A stretch of DNA of 45,585 bases from Shewanella sp. TC10 (lineage in GTDB: Bacteria; Pseudomonadota; Gammaproteobacteria; Enterobacterales; Shewanellaceae): contig NZ_VKHR01000046.1 of assembly GCF_009663145.1 (NCBI RefSeq), positions 190-45,774 of the forward strand, given 5' to 3'. The translations under genes were made by a program, and so were the position numbers. Shown in pieces: positions 1-7,759 of the stretch (its first letter is position 1; each line of letters opens with the position of its first letter). The notes beneath the pieces were generated by a model that was not told the DNA's origin, ran no database searches, and saw nothing but the letters and a program-made list of their open reading frames with translations.

Positions 1-1
1 A

Positions 2-244
2 ATTGATGATGAGACAGTCAGACTGTTCTACTTAAAACCTTCGCCTGGCATTGGCTCTAAAGAAGCCGTAAGGATGATAAGGAAAGTAGAAGCAAATATC
101 CATCAGGGCCAGAGGAGTACCTCAATAACAGGCCGAATATATGGGTGCAATGAACTATTCTCAAAGTCGATATTAAATATCTTGCAAACCGGATGGGTCC
201 ATATATGCCAAGGAGTGACCATGGCCCGACGAAAGCTAGCCTGA
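2..244 (+). CDS. C-terminal fragment of an unknown protein, cut by the window edge
   Basis: An open frame enters from the left edge and runs 80 codons to a TGA at 242-244. The visible part is basic and mixed in composition (it starts IDDETVRLFYLKPSPGIGSK and ends in MARRKLA). I recognise no domain in it. The stop codon lies inside a perfect hairpin at 238-258, which fits a real gene end. Because the 5' part is missing, it could also be an accidental open frame. It lies just upstream of integron-type cassettes, so it may belong to the same accessory region, but nothing in the residues shows this. Confidence 0.45.
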   Translation: MDDETVRLFYLKPSPGIGSKEAVRMIRKVEANIHQGQRSTSITGRIYGCNELFSKSILNILQTGWVHICQGVTMARRKLA

Positions 245-258
245 CGTCCTGTCAGGCT
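238..258 (+). terminator. Perfect hairpin overlapping the stop codon of the left-edge gene
   Basis: AGCCTGAC (238-245) and GTCAGGCT (251-258) pair perfectly over 8 bp around the 5-nt loop GTCCT. The TGA stop of the upstream frame is in the left arm. The T-tract behind it is weak (cacgctattttc), so it is a terminator candidate rather than a certain one. Confidence 0.4.
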
Positions 259-820
259 CACGCTATTTTCTTCAACGTCCTCAATTCAAATGGTGCCTTT
301 TAGATTTTTATATTTAGATTTTTTTATGCTTATCATTGCCACAAATACCGTCAAATCGAAGAGACAATAATCCCAGTGTAGATGCAGCAGCGAGCTTCCA
401 AAACATGGATGTTTTGGCAGAGCTTACATGGACGTACTCGCAGCGTCTCGCAGTTGTATCTGCACAAAAGCCTGCGGCAGGCAATGGATTAGATTGAAGT
501 AGTGATATAAAGCAACCTTGCCAATAAAAACTAATAAAAAATTCTCGGGTTTACCAATCAAACAATCCTATATCATTGAAAAGTTAGCGTTTTGGCTTAA
601 AAGAAGTTTACATAACGACCCAAGATAATTCTCGGTTATCTCAATTCTCGGTTTTATCCACTATTTAGTCGATTGATTTAAATTTTGATGGCTGTTAAGT
701 TATTAAAATTATTAATAAATTATGCTAAAAAGTGATTGGGTTTTGGTAAGTCGCCTTGGGGTGTTTATCGGAATTCTCGCTAATAAGCTGTTATAAGCTC
801 TTAGAACATGGAGTTAGTCT
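245..820. other. Non-coding stretch before the first cassette gene
   Basis: No credible gene is seen. It holds a perfect hairpin at 398-417 and a structured segment around 380-470 with repeated CGCAG/CAGCG words. The word AATTCTCG recurs four times (near 540, 626, 641 and 771). No clear attC site could be identified here, so the left boundary of the first cassette is unknown. Confidence 0.5.
398..417. repeat. Palindromic CATGGATG-core hairpin
   Basis: CCAAAACAT and ATGTTTTGG form a perfect 9-bp stem around GG. A second hairpin with the same CATGGATG core but different stem bases lies at 17306-17323. This suggests a dispersed structured repeat. Confidence 0.5.
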
Positions 821-1222
821 ATGGCTGAAGATATCGAACAAATAAAATGGATGCTATATGGGATTTACCTAATTCTCTTCGTGTTAGGTGGAGTTATTTT
901 TTTCAATTATCGTTTAAATAGCAATCGAATAAATTCGTCGTTTCGTGAAGATTTTTTCAATGAAGCTCAAAAATTGGATGACATGGGTCAGCTAAGGGAG
1001 CTTCAGGTGTTATCTGAAGCTCGTTTAAGTGAGAACAAGTCAGATTCATTTGCATATTACTATTTAGGGATCTCTCACTTTAAACAAAAGCAATACAGTA
1101 AGGCTCTTAAAGCATTTACTGATTTACAGTCTATTGATCCGGCTTGGGAAAAGGTTGTTATTCAACAATATATTGATGAGATCAAACTCCAAATGAACGG
1201 CCCTCAAAGAACGGTTCCATAA
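821..1222 (+). CDS. Membrane-anchored TPR-like small protein, integron cassette gene
   Basis: 133 residues. One hydrophobic segment at about residues 10-28 (WMLYGIYLILFVLGGVIFF) anchors the N-terminus. Residues 45-125 resemble tetratricopeptide repeats: helical, with the SDSFAYYYLGISHFKQKQYSKA pattern of small residues at TPR positions, interrupted here by no stop. The rest would face the cytoplasm or periplasm as a small scaffold. A GGAG ribosome-binding site precedes the ATG. The stop at 1220-1222 is followed within 5 bases by an attC site, which is the normal layout of a gene cassette. Its specific partner is unknown. Confidence in the gene is high, and in the TPR assignment moderate. Confidence 0.75.
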   Translation: MAEDIEQIKWMLYGIYLILFVLGGVIFFNYRLNSNRINSSFREDFFNEAQKLDDMGQLRELQVLSEARLSENKSDSFAYYYLGISHFKQKQYSKALKAFTDLQSIDPAWEKVVIQQYIDEIKLQMNGPQRTVP

Positions 1223-1226
1223 TTGG

Positions 1227-1328
1227 CTTATAACAAGCTGCTGAATTCAGATTCACCAAGGCTGTCACGCCATTTGCTGAGCAAATCGCCCGCCAGCACA
1301 TGGTTCACTTATTAGCAGGGCGTTATGA
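1227..1328 (+). other. Integron attC recombination site (first)
   Basis: The stretch starts with the core-like CTTATAACAAG and ends with GGGCGTTATGA, matching the RYYYAAC...GTTRRRY layout of attC sites (compare Vibrio repeats, which start TAACAA and end GGGCGTTA). Between them are imperfect inverted arms (CTGCTGAAT against the complement of ATTAGCAG) and a central hairpin, ATTTGC-TGA-GCAAAT. Recombination would fall in the GTT at 1322-1324. The site lies directly behind the stop of the TPR-like gene. Confidence 0.7.
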
Positions 1329-1345
1329 GTCAATAGGAGGGGGAG

Positions 1346-1744
1346 TTGAGTTCATCTAAAAAGGAAATGCCTCTGAGCTTAATGTTTGTCATTTTATTAT
1401 ATGTAATCTCAGGTTTTTCCTCTCTCTTAGCATCTTTGTCAGGAAACGGGGTTGATATTGTTGGTATTGCAATGCTGCCCGTCGGCGTACTATTGTTTTT
1501 GAGGAAGTCAGAAGGAGTATTGGGGGCTAAAGCTCTTGGTGTGCTGTACACAGGAATATGGGTGCTCAGTTTGGTTGTGGGTTCTTTTTCAGAAAGTGGA
1601 ACCGCTCAACTGTCGGTATTCAACTTTTCTATCTCAGTAGCTCCTGCTGTGGCTATATTGCTATTTGGTATATTTTCGTTAGGTCAATTATATGTGGCGT
1701 TTATTGTTGCCCCGGTCTTTTTCGGTAGTAAATCAAACTCATAA
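1346..1744 (+). CDS. Small polytopic membrane protein, integron cassette gene
   Basis: 132 residues with about four hydrophobic segments (roughly 9-30, 35-52, 67-85, 90-125) and almost no charged residues after the basic N-terminus SSSKKE. The start is TTG at 1346, chosen because a strong AGGAGG lies at 1336-1341; the ATG at 1325 stops after three codons. The family is not recognised. The gene sits between two attC sites, so 1323-1861 is one complete mobile cassette. The TTG start with a cassette-borne ribosome-binding site would allow translation whatever lies upstream. Cassette genes of this kind are usually of unknown function. Confidence 0.75.
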   Translation: MSSSKKEMPLSLMFVILLYVISGFSSLLASLSGNGVDIVGIAMLPVGVLLFLRKSEGVLGAKALGVLYTGIWVLSLVVGSFSESGTAQLSVFNFSISVAPAVAILLFGIFSLGQLYVAFIVAPVFFGSKSNS

Positions 1745-1867
1745 CAAAGCTATGTTGCACCGCCAGCAAGCTGGCTGGACAAATTTTCCTTGGTTCGTTT
1801 TGTGCTTATACGCTACGCTAGCACAAACCGCTCCACTCCAAATTTGCCGTAAATAGCGGCGTTAGCC
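1740..1867 (+). other. Integron attC recombination site (second)
   Basis: It starts at TCATAACAAAG, overlapping the stop of the preceding gene, and ends at GGCGTTAGCC (GTTAGCC at 1861-1867). The long arms pair well: GGACAAATTTTCC and CGTTTTGTGCT on the left against GCACAAACCGC and GGCAAATTTGG (complement) on the right, with a short apical loop near TATACGC. The length of about 128 bp is normal for chromosomal-integron attC sites of vibrios and shewanellae. No further attC follows before the next gene, so it is the last site seen of the array. Confidence 0.75.
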
Positions 1868-1969
1868 AACTCACTTACTGTCCAAAAGTGAGTTTAAAAA
1901 TGATTAAATTTTATTATAAGCAAGTGGCTTTCATTCTTAGATAAGTTATCAAACATCGTTATGGAATTA

Positions 1970-2002
1970 AAACAGCGCCTATTGGCGCTGTTTTTGTTTT
2001 TT
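1970..2002. terminator. Bidirectional-looking intrinsic terminator
   Basis: AAACAGCGCC (1970-1979) pairs with GGCGCTGTTT (1984-1993) around TATT, followed by a T-rich tail on the plus strand. On the minus strand it lies just behind the acyl-CoA dehydrogenase gene and is followed by TTTTAATT. Confidence 0.8.
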
Positions 2003-2035
2003 AGTTGCAGAGTTAATGCGGTTTAATAGCATCGC

Positions 2036-3826
2036 TTAAAAGTCATTGTCGTCAAATGCAGCAATGTTTGCGCTACTCATTTCTACTTGTTTGCGTAAGC
2101 TTCGTGTCTGACAACCCCAATAGTTCATGTAAAAGCTGGCTGTGTTTAACTTAGCTTGATAAAAAGCTTGTTCATCAGTTCCAGCTTCAATGGCTTCAAG
2201 AGAAGTAGCAGCAATGCGTGCCCACATCCAAGCGAGAGCAGAGATACCAAATAACTGCATATAAGGCATTGAGGCTGCACCAATCATATCTGGGTTAGTG
2301 GCGGCAGATTTAGCAATAAAGCCAGTGGCTTTTTCTAAATCACCAGCAGCATCCATTAGCCCTGCAATATACGGCTTCATTGCGTCATTAGTGCTGTGCT
2401 CACCAATAAACTGTTTCACCATGTCTGACCAAAGGCTTAATGTCGCTCCTTTATCAGATAACAATTTACGACCCACTAAATCTAACGCTTGAACACCGTT
2501 AGTGCCTTCATAAAGCATGGCAATACGAATATCACGGACAAATTGCTCCATGCCCCATTCGTTGATGTAGCCATGACCGCCATAAATTTGCTGCGCATCA
2601 ACACAGGCTTTAAAGCCTTGGTCGGTGACAAATCCTTTAACAATTGGGGTAAATAGTGCCGCGAGAGCAGAGGCCTGTTTTGCTTTAACTGTATCGGTAT
2701 GACGTTCTGCTTGATCAAGCCATAATGCCTGTTGGCCCATTAATGCACGGGTGCCTTCATTGAATGATTTTTGCGACAGCAGCATACGGCGCACGTCGCC
2801 ATGAACTAAAATTGGATCTGCGGCTTGGTCAGCTTGCTTAACGCCAGATAGTGCTCGACCTTGAATACGCTCTTTGGCGTAAACCAGTGCATTTTGGTAG
2901 GCAATATCTGATACACCCAATCCCTGAATTCCCACACCGAGTCTAGCTTGGTTCATCATAGTGAACATGGCTTTTAAGCCTTGATGCGGCGCGCCGACTA
3001 ATTCGCCTACGGCGCCATCAAATAGCATCACACAGGTTGAGTTACCGTGAATACCCATTTTGTGTTCAAGGGCGGTGGCACTTAAGGTGTTTGCTTCACC
3101 AAGGGAGCCATCATCATTGACCATGAATTTAGGCACGGCAAATAGCGAAATACCTTTAACGCCATCAGGTGCGTCAGGCAACTTTGCTAACACTAAGTGA
3201 ATGATGTTTTCAGCTAAGTCGTGATCGCCAGATGAGATAAATATCTTTTCGCCGCTAATGGCAAATTTATCATCACCCAATGGTTTTGCTTTAGTGCGCA
3301 GTAGGGCTAAATCGGTTCCAGCATGAGACTCTGTGAGGTTCATGGTACCTGTCCACTCGCCACTGACTAATTTTTCTAAGTATTTTTGCTTAAGTTGATC
3401 GCTGCCATGAACATGAATTGCCGAATAAGCACCATGGGTTAGTCCTGGGTACATGGCAAAGGCCATGTTAGTGGCTGTTTTCATTTCGGTGGCAAAGGTG
3501 CCAATGACTTCAGGTAAACCTTGGCCGCCGTATTCAGGATCGCAGGTTAGGGTGGCCCAACCATCATCAATGTATTGCTGGTAAGCTGCTTTAAACCCCT
3601 TTGGTGTTATCACTTTTCCGTTTTCTAGCTGACAGCCTTCAAGATCGCCAGAGGCATTTAATGGCAACATGATATCAGTGGTGAAGTCTGCCACGCCTTG
3701 TAAAATCGCATCGGTCAGCTCGGGGTCTATTTCATCAAAACCTTTGAGGTCAGGTTGCTGATAAATATTGAGTAACTCAGATAAGATGAACTGATAGTCA
3801 CGAAGGGGAGCATGATAAATTGGCAT
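2036..3826 (-). CDS. Acyl-CoA dehydrogenase, large DmdC-type
   Basis: 596 residues, longer than the roughly 380 of classical acyl-CoA dehydrogenases. The N-terminus MPIYHAPLRDYQFILSELL and the extra C-terminal domain (about residues 470-590) are typical of the subfamily that includes DmdC (3-methylmercaptopropionyl-CoA dehydrogenase). It should oxidise an acyl-CoA to the 2-enoyl-CoA using FAD and pass electrons to ETF in the cytoplasm. The flavin/substrate motifs TESHAGTDLA and EKIFISSGDHD, and the C-terminal QIYGGHGYINEWGMEQ segment, are visible. AAGGA precedes the ATG. It stands alone with its own terminator, so the true substrate (medium-chain or methylthio acyl-CoA) cannot be told from context. 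Confidence 0.9.
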   Translation of the reverse strand: MPIYHAPLRDYQFILSELLNIYQQPDLKGFDEIDPELTDAILQGVADFTTDIMLPLNASGDLEGCQLENGKVITPKGFKAAYQQYIDDGWATLTCDPEYGGQGLPEVIGTFATEMKTATNMAFAMYPGLTHGAYSAIHVHGSDQLKQKYLEKLVSGEWTGTMNLTESHAGTDLALLRTKAKPLGDDKFAISGEKIFISSGDHDLAENIIHLVLAKLPDAPDGVKGISLFAVPKFMVNDDGSLGEANTLSATALEHKMGIHGNSTCVMLFDGAVGELVGAPHQGLKAMFTMMNQARLGVGIQGLGVSDIAYQNALVYAKERIQGRALSGVKQADQAADPILVHGDVRRMLLSQKSFNEGTRALMGQQALWLDQAERHTDTVKAKQASALAALFTPIVKGFVTDQGFKACVDAQQIYGGHGYINEWGMEQFVRDIRIAMLYEGTNGVQALDLVGRKLLSDKGATLSLWSDMVKQFIGEHSTNDAMKPYIAGLMDAAGDLEKATGFIAKSAATNPDMIGAASMPYMQLFGISALAWMWARIAATSLEAIEAGTDEQAFYQAKLNTASFYMNYWGCQTRSLRKQVEMSSANIAAFDDNDF

Positions 3827-3913
3827 AATACGGTCCTTTGTTGTTTACACTCTGTCAAACTGCCGATACCACCGAAGCAGGATTAACAGAATCCATTTCT
3901 GTTCTATTTTGTA

Positions 3914-3937
3914 GTTCTCGTTCTAGTTCTAGTTCTA
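3914..3937. repeat. Short hexamer tandem repeat
   Basis: Four adjacent units: GTTCTC followed by three GTTCTA. It lies in the upstream region of the acyl-CoA dehydrogenase gene, about 90 bases before its start codon. Such a short array could vary in copy number. Confidence 0.7.
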
Positions 3938-4061
3938 GTAATGGGCTACTAGTGATTGAGAATTTAGCCTTGATTACATTAGATTTTTTAGAGTGTTATT
4001 TAGCTTAATCATTAAGCAATAAAACTACCTTAACCAATTTCGAGTAAAAACTCAGCATTAT

Positions 4062-4982
4062 TTATTCTGAAATTTCATCGCTGATGATTTGGTGAGATCT
4101 CCAAAAAGCGAAAGCGTGCTCGAGCACAAGTTCTGGTGTTTCAACTTGAGGATAATGTCCCACTTCTTCAAGGCTAACGGCATCAGCTTGGTAAATCAGT
4201 TCTTGGTAGCGTTTTAACATGTCTCTACCCGAAATAGGGTCTTCTAAGCCATTAATAAATCGCATTGGTTGTTGGTTATTGATTAAAGCTCCCACCCAGC
4301 GATCACGGTGCTTTACTCTTTCTTTCATGTATTGAATCAATTTATGAAAGATACGGTCACCTTGATTGTGTTGGATCAATTGCCAATATTTACGCAACTC
4401 TACTTCATCAATAGGAATATGACAGATATCATCGAAGTTACGTTTGAAGGCTCGATAACTCATCCCTTTCGCAACGATAAAACCTATTGGGCTGAGTAAT
4501 AACTTTTGGATCAGGATGGGATGGATAACTTCTGGGAAAATACCGCCGTTAAGTAATAAACTGCTCAATACGTCAAACGGACGTGAGTCGTTGTTTTGCT
4601 TTGCATCAGCTTGTCTTGCCAATAATTCTTGAGTAACGGTATTGCCGTAGTCATGGGACAAAATATGGACTTGTTTAATCTCGATTGATGTGAGGACATC
4701 TTCAATAAGGTTGGCTTGAGCAGCAAAAGAGTAGGGAAAGTCTTTGGGTTTATCTGAGTAACCAAAGCCCATCATATCTAAGGTCACTAAATGAAAATGT
4801 TGAGTTAACTCATGCCAAATTGGTTGCCAGTCATAACTGCTGGTGGGAAAACCATGGATTAGCAGTAAAGTGGGTTTAGTCTTATCTCCAGCTTGTTTTA
4901 CAAAGACATTATTCTCAAAGTTTTTAGCAAATGAGTGTTTATGAAAATATCCTTCATTCAACCACTTAGTTAACGTCTGCAT
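4062..4982 (-). CDS. Alpha/beta hydrolase resembling animal MEST/epoxide hydrolases
   Basis: 306 residues with a full alpha/beta-hydrolase core. The oxyanion region is LLIHGFPTSSYDW (about 40-52), followed by DMMGFGYSDKP, the nucleophile elbow LSHDYGNTVTQELLAR and a late catalytic histidine in GHYPQVETPE. The nucleophile is Asp (H-D-Y-G), as in epoxide hydrolases and haloalkane dehalogenases, not Ser. Several blocks (HGFPTSSYDW, SHDYG, NGGIFPE, RWVGAL, HYPQ) match what I remember of the vertebrate imprinted-gene product MEST (PEG1), including its cap domain. No signal peptide is seen, so it is cytosolic. Ribosome-binding signal upstream is weak. It is monocistronic, and its substrate is unknown. 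Confidence 0.85.
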   Translation of the reverse strand: MQTLTKWLNEGYFHKHSFAKNFENNVFVKQAGDKTKPTLLLIHGFPTSSYDWQPIWHELTQHFHLVTLDMMGFGYSDKPKDFPYSFAAQANLIEDVLTSIEIKQVHILSHDYGNTVTQELLARQADAKQNNDSRPFDVLSSLLLNGGIFPEVIHPILIQKLLLSPIGFIVAKGMSYRAFKRNFDDICHIPIDEVELRKYWQLIQHNQGDRIFHKLIQYMKERVKHRDRWVGALINNQQPMRFINGLEDPISGRDMLKRYQELIYQADAVSLEEVGHYPQVETPELVLEHAFAFWRSHQIISDEISE

Positions 4983-5337
4983 ATATAATCCATTATTTTT
5001 TTATTTAAACTTAACCTGATTAGACCAGTTTGTAAAACCATGTATCAATGACTTGTTAACCATTGTTAGGTAAAGAGTCCTGCAAAAATACACCGCAATA
5101 TGAATGTTTAAATAAGCAGGAGTTGAATAGAAAACAAGCTTTAGGCGGTCTTAATATTTGCAGTGCAATAACGCTCCCCATTTGCAACTTTATTAGGATT
5201 GAATATTTATGACATACAGTAAGGACAGTGCAGTCAGTCAAACATCAGCGAGCGTTTTAAAATGCTCTGTAAATTCCTCGGCGGACATTGGATTATCAAG
5301 TGTAAACTTGCTGCACCGAGAGTTACTAGGGGTAGTC
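4983..5337. other. Divergent intergenic region between hydrolase and thioredoxin genes
   Basis: An open frame in phase with the thioredoxin gene begins at an ATG at 5209, so an N-terminally longer protein is possible. The added residues are polar and not family-like. Otherwise I see no gene and no clear regulatory motif. Confidence 0.4.
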
Positions 5338-5841
5338 ATGACCTTTTCAACGTTGGTTTTGTTATTGGTATTTTTCTCTGCTGGCGTGCACGCTGATGAT
5401 TCTCAATTCACTCCTGAATATCAATTCCCACAGGCGAAACCTTTTACTCTTAATGATGCACAAGGTAATGAATGGTCATTGGCTGAACATGCTGGTAAAC
5501 CGGTTGTGATTCACTTTTGGGCTACCTGGTGTCCTTATTGCAAAAAGCTGCAACCGGGACTTGAGCGTTTAAGGTTAGCCAACCTTGATAGTGACCTTGA
5601 AATGATTGCAATAAGCTTTAATGAGGATAAAGGTGCTGAGCCTGCTGAAGTATTGAAGTCACGTGGCATGGGTATGAATACACTAATAGAGGGTGACAGT
5701 GTTGCTGACCTCTACGGAGTCACAGGTACACCAACAACAGTATTCATTAACCGTGCAGGGCAATTAGTATGGCTAACACGGATTTCTGATCCTGATTCAC
5801 CAAAGCTAGACCAAGCGATTGAATTTTTGTTATCTGAGTAA
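5338..5841 (+). CDS. TlpA/ResA-like periplasmic thioredoxin
   Basis: 167 residues from the ATG at 5338. That start was chosen because AGGGGT precedes it and it puts a clean signal peptide first (MTFSTLVLLLVFFSAGVHA, cleavage before DDSQF). An in-frame ATG at 5209 would add 43 residues. The mature part is a thioredoxin fold of the TlpA/ResA type: HFWATWCPYCKK with redox cysteines 65 and 68 (CPYC), and the cis-proline loop GTPTTVFI. Such proteins reduce or oxidise disulfides of exported proteins, often apocytochromes c. That would suit a cytochrome-rich organism, but no cytochrome-maturation gene is adjacent. The gene faces the radical SAM gene convergently. Confidence 0.85.
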   Translation: MTFSTLVLLLVFFSAGVHADDSQFTPEYQFPQAKPFTLNDAQGNEWSLAEHAGKPVVIHFWATWCPYCKKLQPGLERLRLANLDSDLEMIAISFNEDKGAEPAEVLKSRGMGMNTLIEGDSVADLYGVTGTPTTVFINRAGQLVWLTRISDPDSPKLDQAIEFLLSE

Positions 5842-5883
5842 TTAGGGACTTTGTATCTTGAAGTATTAAGGTTATAGCGTATC

Positions 5884-5910
5884 ACCCCGCAAACAAAAGT
5901 ATTGCGGGGT
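5884..5910. terminator. Hairpin between convergent genes
   Basis: ACCCCGCAA (5884-5892) pairs perfectly with TTGCGGGGT (5902-5910). No T-tract follows on either strand. Its position between two convergent stop codons suggests a termination or mRNA-end role. Confidence 0.5.
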
Positions 5911-5949
5911 AATCGGCTACTAGTCCAGCGCTGAGCTAGCAAATGCCAG

Positions 5950-7293
5950 TTATGAAGTGATAATAGTAGAAGCTGGGGTATCGGTTTCAGCCTCATTAAC
6001 TGACATGCTCAGTGGCAGCTCTCTAGCTTGTTCACGCAAGTAATCCATGCCAGCTAAGAATCCAGAAAACATCTTAAGTGCAATAAATTGACCTTCGGTA
6101 GTTGTTTGGTAATTACTGCCTTGTTTAGTCAGTGCACCAGCTGAAACCAAATAACTCATCTCTAGCGGGAAGGCTTGCCAAAGTGATTTCCCTGTATGAG
6201 CTTTGAACTGCTGATTATCTAGTAAGCCATGACCCATCATCATCATTAAGTGATGTTGCAGTAAGGCTTTGGTTTCTAATGGTTTGGTATAACAGGTACC
6301 AGTTTGCCCTGATTCGATTCGACTAATATAGTCAGGAATATCAAAGCTTGAAATTCTAAACTGTTCACCAAAACGACCAAAAGCACCTGAGCCAACGCCA
6401 AAGCAATCTTCGCCATCTAACACATATTTATTTTCTACCGGCTGACCAAAGTTGCGGCTGAATGTCCAAGGGAACTCCATGATGTAACGTTCACCCATTG
6501 CTTCTTTTACCGCTAAGAATTGTGGCCATAATTCTTCAGGACTACCAGCTAAACAACCGGCTTTTTTGCGGTTCTGGCCTATGCCTACTGTGAGCGGGTA
6601 AGTGGTAATTTGATCTGGGCTCAGTCGTATCGTTTGCGCTAAATCACTGGCAACGGTTTCTGGCGTTTGCATTTTAAAACCGTACATCATATCTAGATTG
6701 ACGGTTGGGATAACTTCAATAGCACGGCTAACGTATTCAGCTTGTTGCAGTCCGCTACCAAACTTTTCAAATCGGCCACTGGCTTTTAAGATTTTATCGT
6801 CAAAGCTCTGCACGCCAATCGACATGCGATCGACTAAACCTTTAAGTAAATGTGGATTACCTTCTTTAAAGTAGATTGGGTCACTTTCACAGGACACTTC
6901 ACGTACTGTGGTAATAGACTTAATCATCTCGATGGTTTTAATCAGTTCGTCTTCTAAAATCGTCGTGGTGCCGCCGCCAATATAAACTCTATTAAAGCGA
7001 TATCCTTGGGCGATGACGGTACGGATCTCTTGTCTCAAGGCTTTGAAGTAAGCCTTAGCAACACCTTCATTGAATTTAATCTTATGAAACGAGCAAAAGC
7101 GGCAAAGGGTGTGACAGAAAGGAATATGGATATACAGCGTCTCAATAGGTTTATCTGGGATCGCCAATTTGGTTACATCATTTAATGCCACTGCATCCTT
7201 TAAGCTTAAAGACTGCTTAATTGTCATGCCCATTACCCAGTCAAGGCTGTTAGTGGCTAGGTTCAACCTTGAGGTAGATAGATATTTTTTCAT
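5950..7293 (-). CDS. HemN/HemW-like radical SAM protein
   Basis: 447 residues. The radical SAM signature is at about residues 57-65, in IHIPFCHTLCRFCSF (C-x3-C-x2-C), which should hold a [4Fe-4S] cluster and S-adenosylmethionine. VYIGGGTTTILEDEL is the glycine-rich SAM-binding strand, and SIGVQSFDDKILKASGR matches the coproporphyrinogen-oxidase-like family. A C-terminal HemN-like domain (MMMMGHGLLDNQQFKAHTGK) is present. It is annotated as 'coproporphyrinogen III oxidase-like', but the CRFCSFHK environment differs from true HemN. A role in haem handling (compare HutW/ChuW) or another radical reaction is possible. No haem-uptake gene is adjacent. AAGGGC precedes the ATG. Confidence 0.75.
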   Translation of the reverse strand: MKKYLSTSRLNLATNSLDWVMGMTIKQSLSLKDAVALNDVTKLAIPDKPIETLYIHIPFCHTLCRFCSFHKIKFNEGVAKAYFKALRQEIRTVIAQGYRFNRVYIGGGTTTILEDELIKTIEMIKSITTVREVSCESDPIYFKEGNPHLLKGLVDRMSIGVQSFDDKILKASGRFEKFGSGLQQAEYVSRAIEVIPTVNLDMMYGFKMQTPETVASDLAQTIRLSPDQITTYPLTVGIGQNRKKAGCLAGSPEELWPQFLAVKEAMGERYIMEFPWTFSRNFGQPVENKYVLDGEDCFGVGSGAFGRFGEQFRISSFDIPDYISRIESGQTGTCYTKPLETKALLQHHLMMMMGHGLLDNQQFKAHTGKSLWQAFPLEMSYLVSAGALTKQGSNYQTTTEGQFIALKMFSGFLAGMDYLREQARELPLSMSVNEAETDTPASTIITS

Positions 7294-7759
7294 GAGTTGC
7301 CCTTAGTCATTTCTGTCACCAAACTAAGCAGCTCATTAAAAGAGCCTGCGAGTTTAGTTTGTCAATTTGTTGTTGAGTATCAGACTAATTGAGCTTTTTT
7401 TCCCAAACTGTTGCTTAAAGCATGAAAATACAAATATCTACAAATAATGAACAATTGAATGGCTAAACTTTGATGCCTATCACTTGTTTGTTGGCAAATT
7501 CAATCCTTTATCTAAATAATTATTTTATTTTATGCTTTTCAATTAATAGAAAAGCCAATAGTGATGACCAATTTAATGTGCATTTTGAATTAGTAATATT
7601 GAATATAGTGACATATTTGAATATTTATACGCTGCTTTATTCATCAAAACTGGGACTAGATCGCTTTTGTTTATCGGCAAAATAGCGTAAATTACTTGAT
7701 ATTGTGCAATTTAAAGAACGCTAAGTTTTTTAATGAAAACTATAATCAAGAGGTTAACT
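7294..7759. other. AT-rich intergenic region between divergent genes
   Basis: No credible gene is seen. Short open frames here have no ribosome-binding site and no protein-like composition. The region must hold the promoters of the radical SAM gene (minus) and the DUF1097 gene (plus), but I cannot place them with confidence. Confidence 0.4.

Noticed and set aside
609..797. Possible third attC site upstream of the first cassette gene
   Set aside because: There are core-like words (CATAAC near 611, GTTATAAG near 790), but the arms between them do not pair convincingly.
1330..1551. Minus-strand open frame across the second cassette gene
   Set aside because: It lies antisense to a gene with a strong ribosome-binding site and attC flanks, and has no ribosome-binding site or protein-like pattern of its own.
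5209..5337. Longer N-terminus for the TlpA-like protein
   Set aside because: The extra residues are polar and unlike the family and bury the signal peptide; the ATG at 5338 has its own ribosome-binding site. Not excluded entirely.
7470..7685. 71-codon open frame upstream of the DUF1097 gene
   Set aside because: AT-rich low-complexity translation with no ribosome-binding site; it lies in a promoter region.
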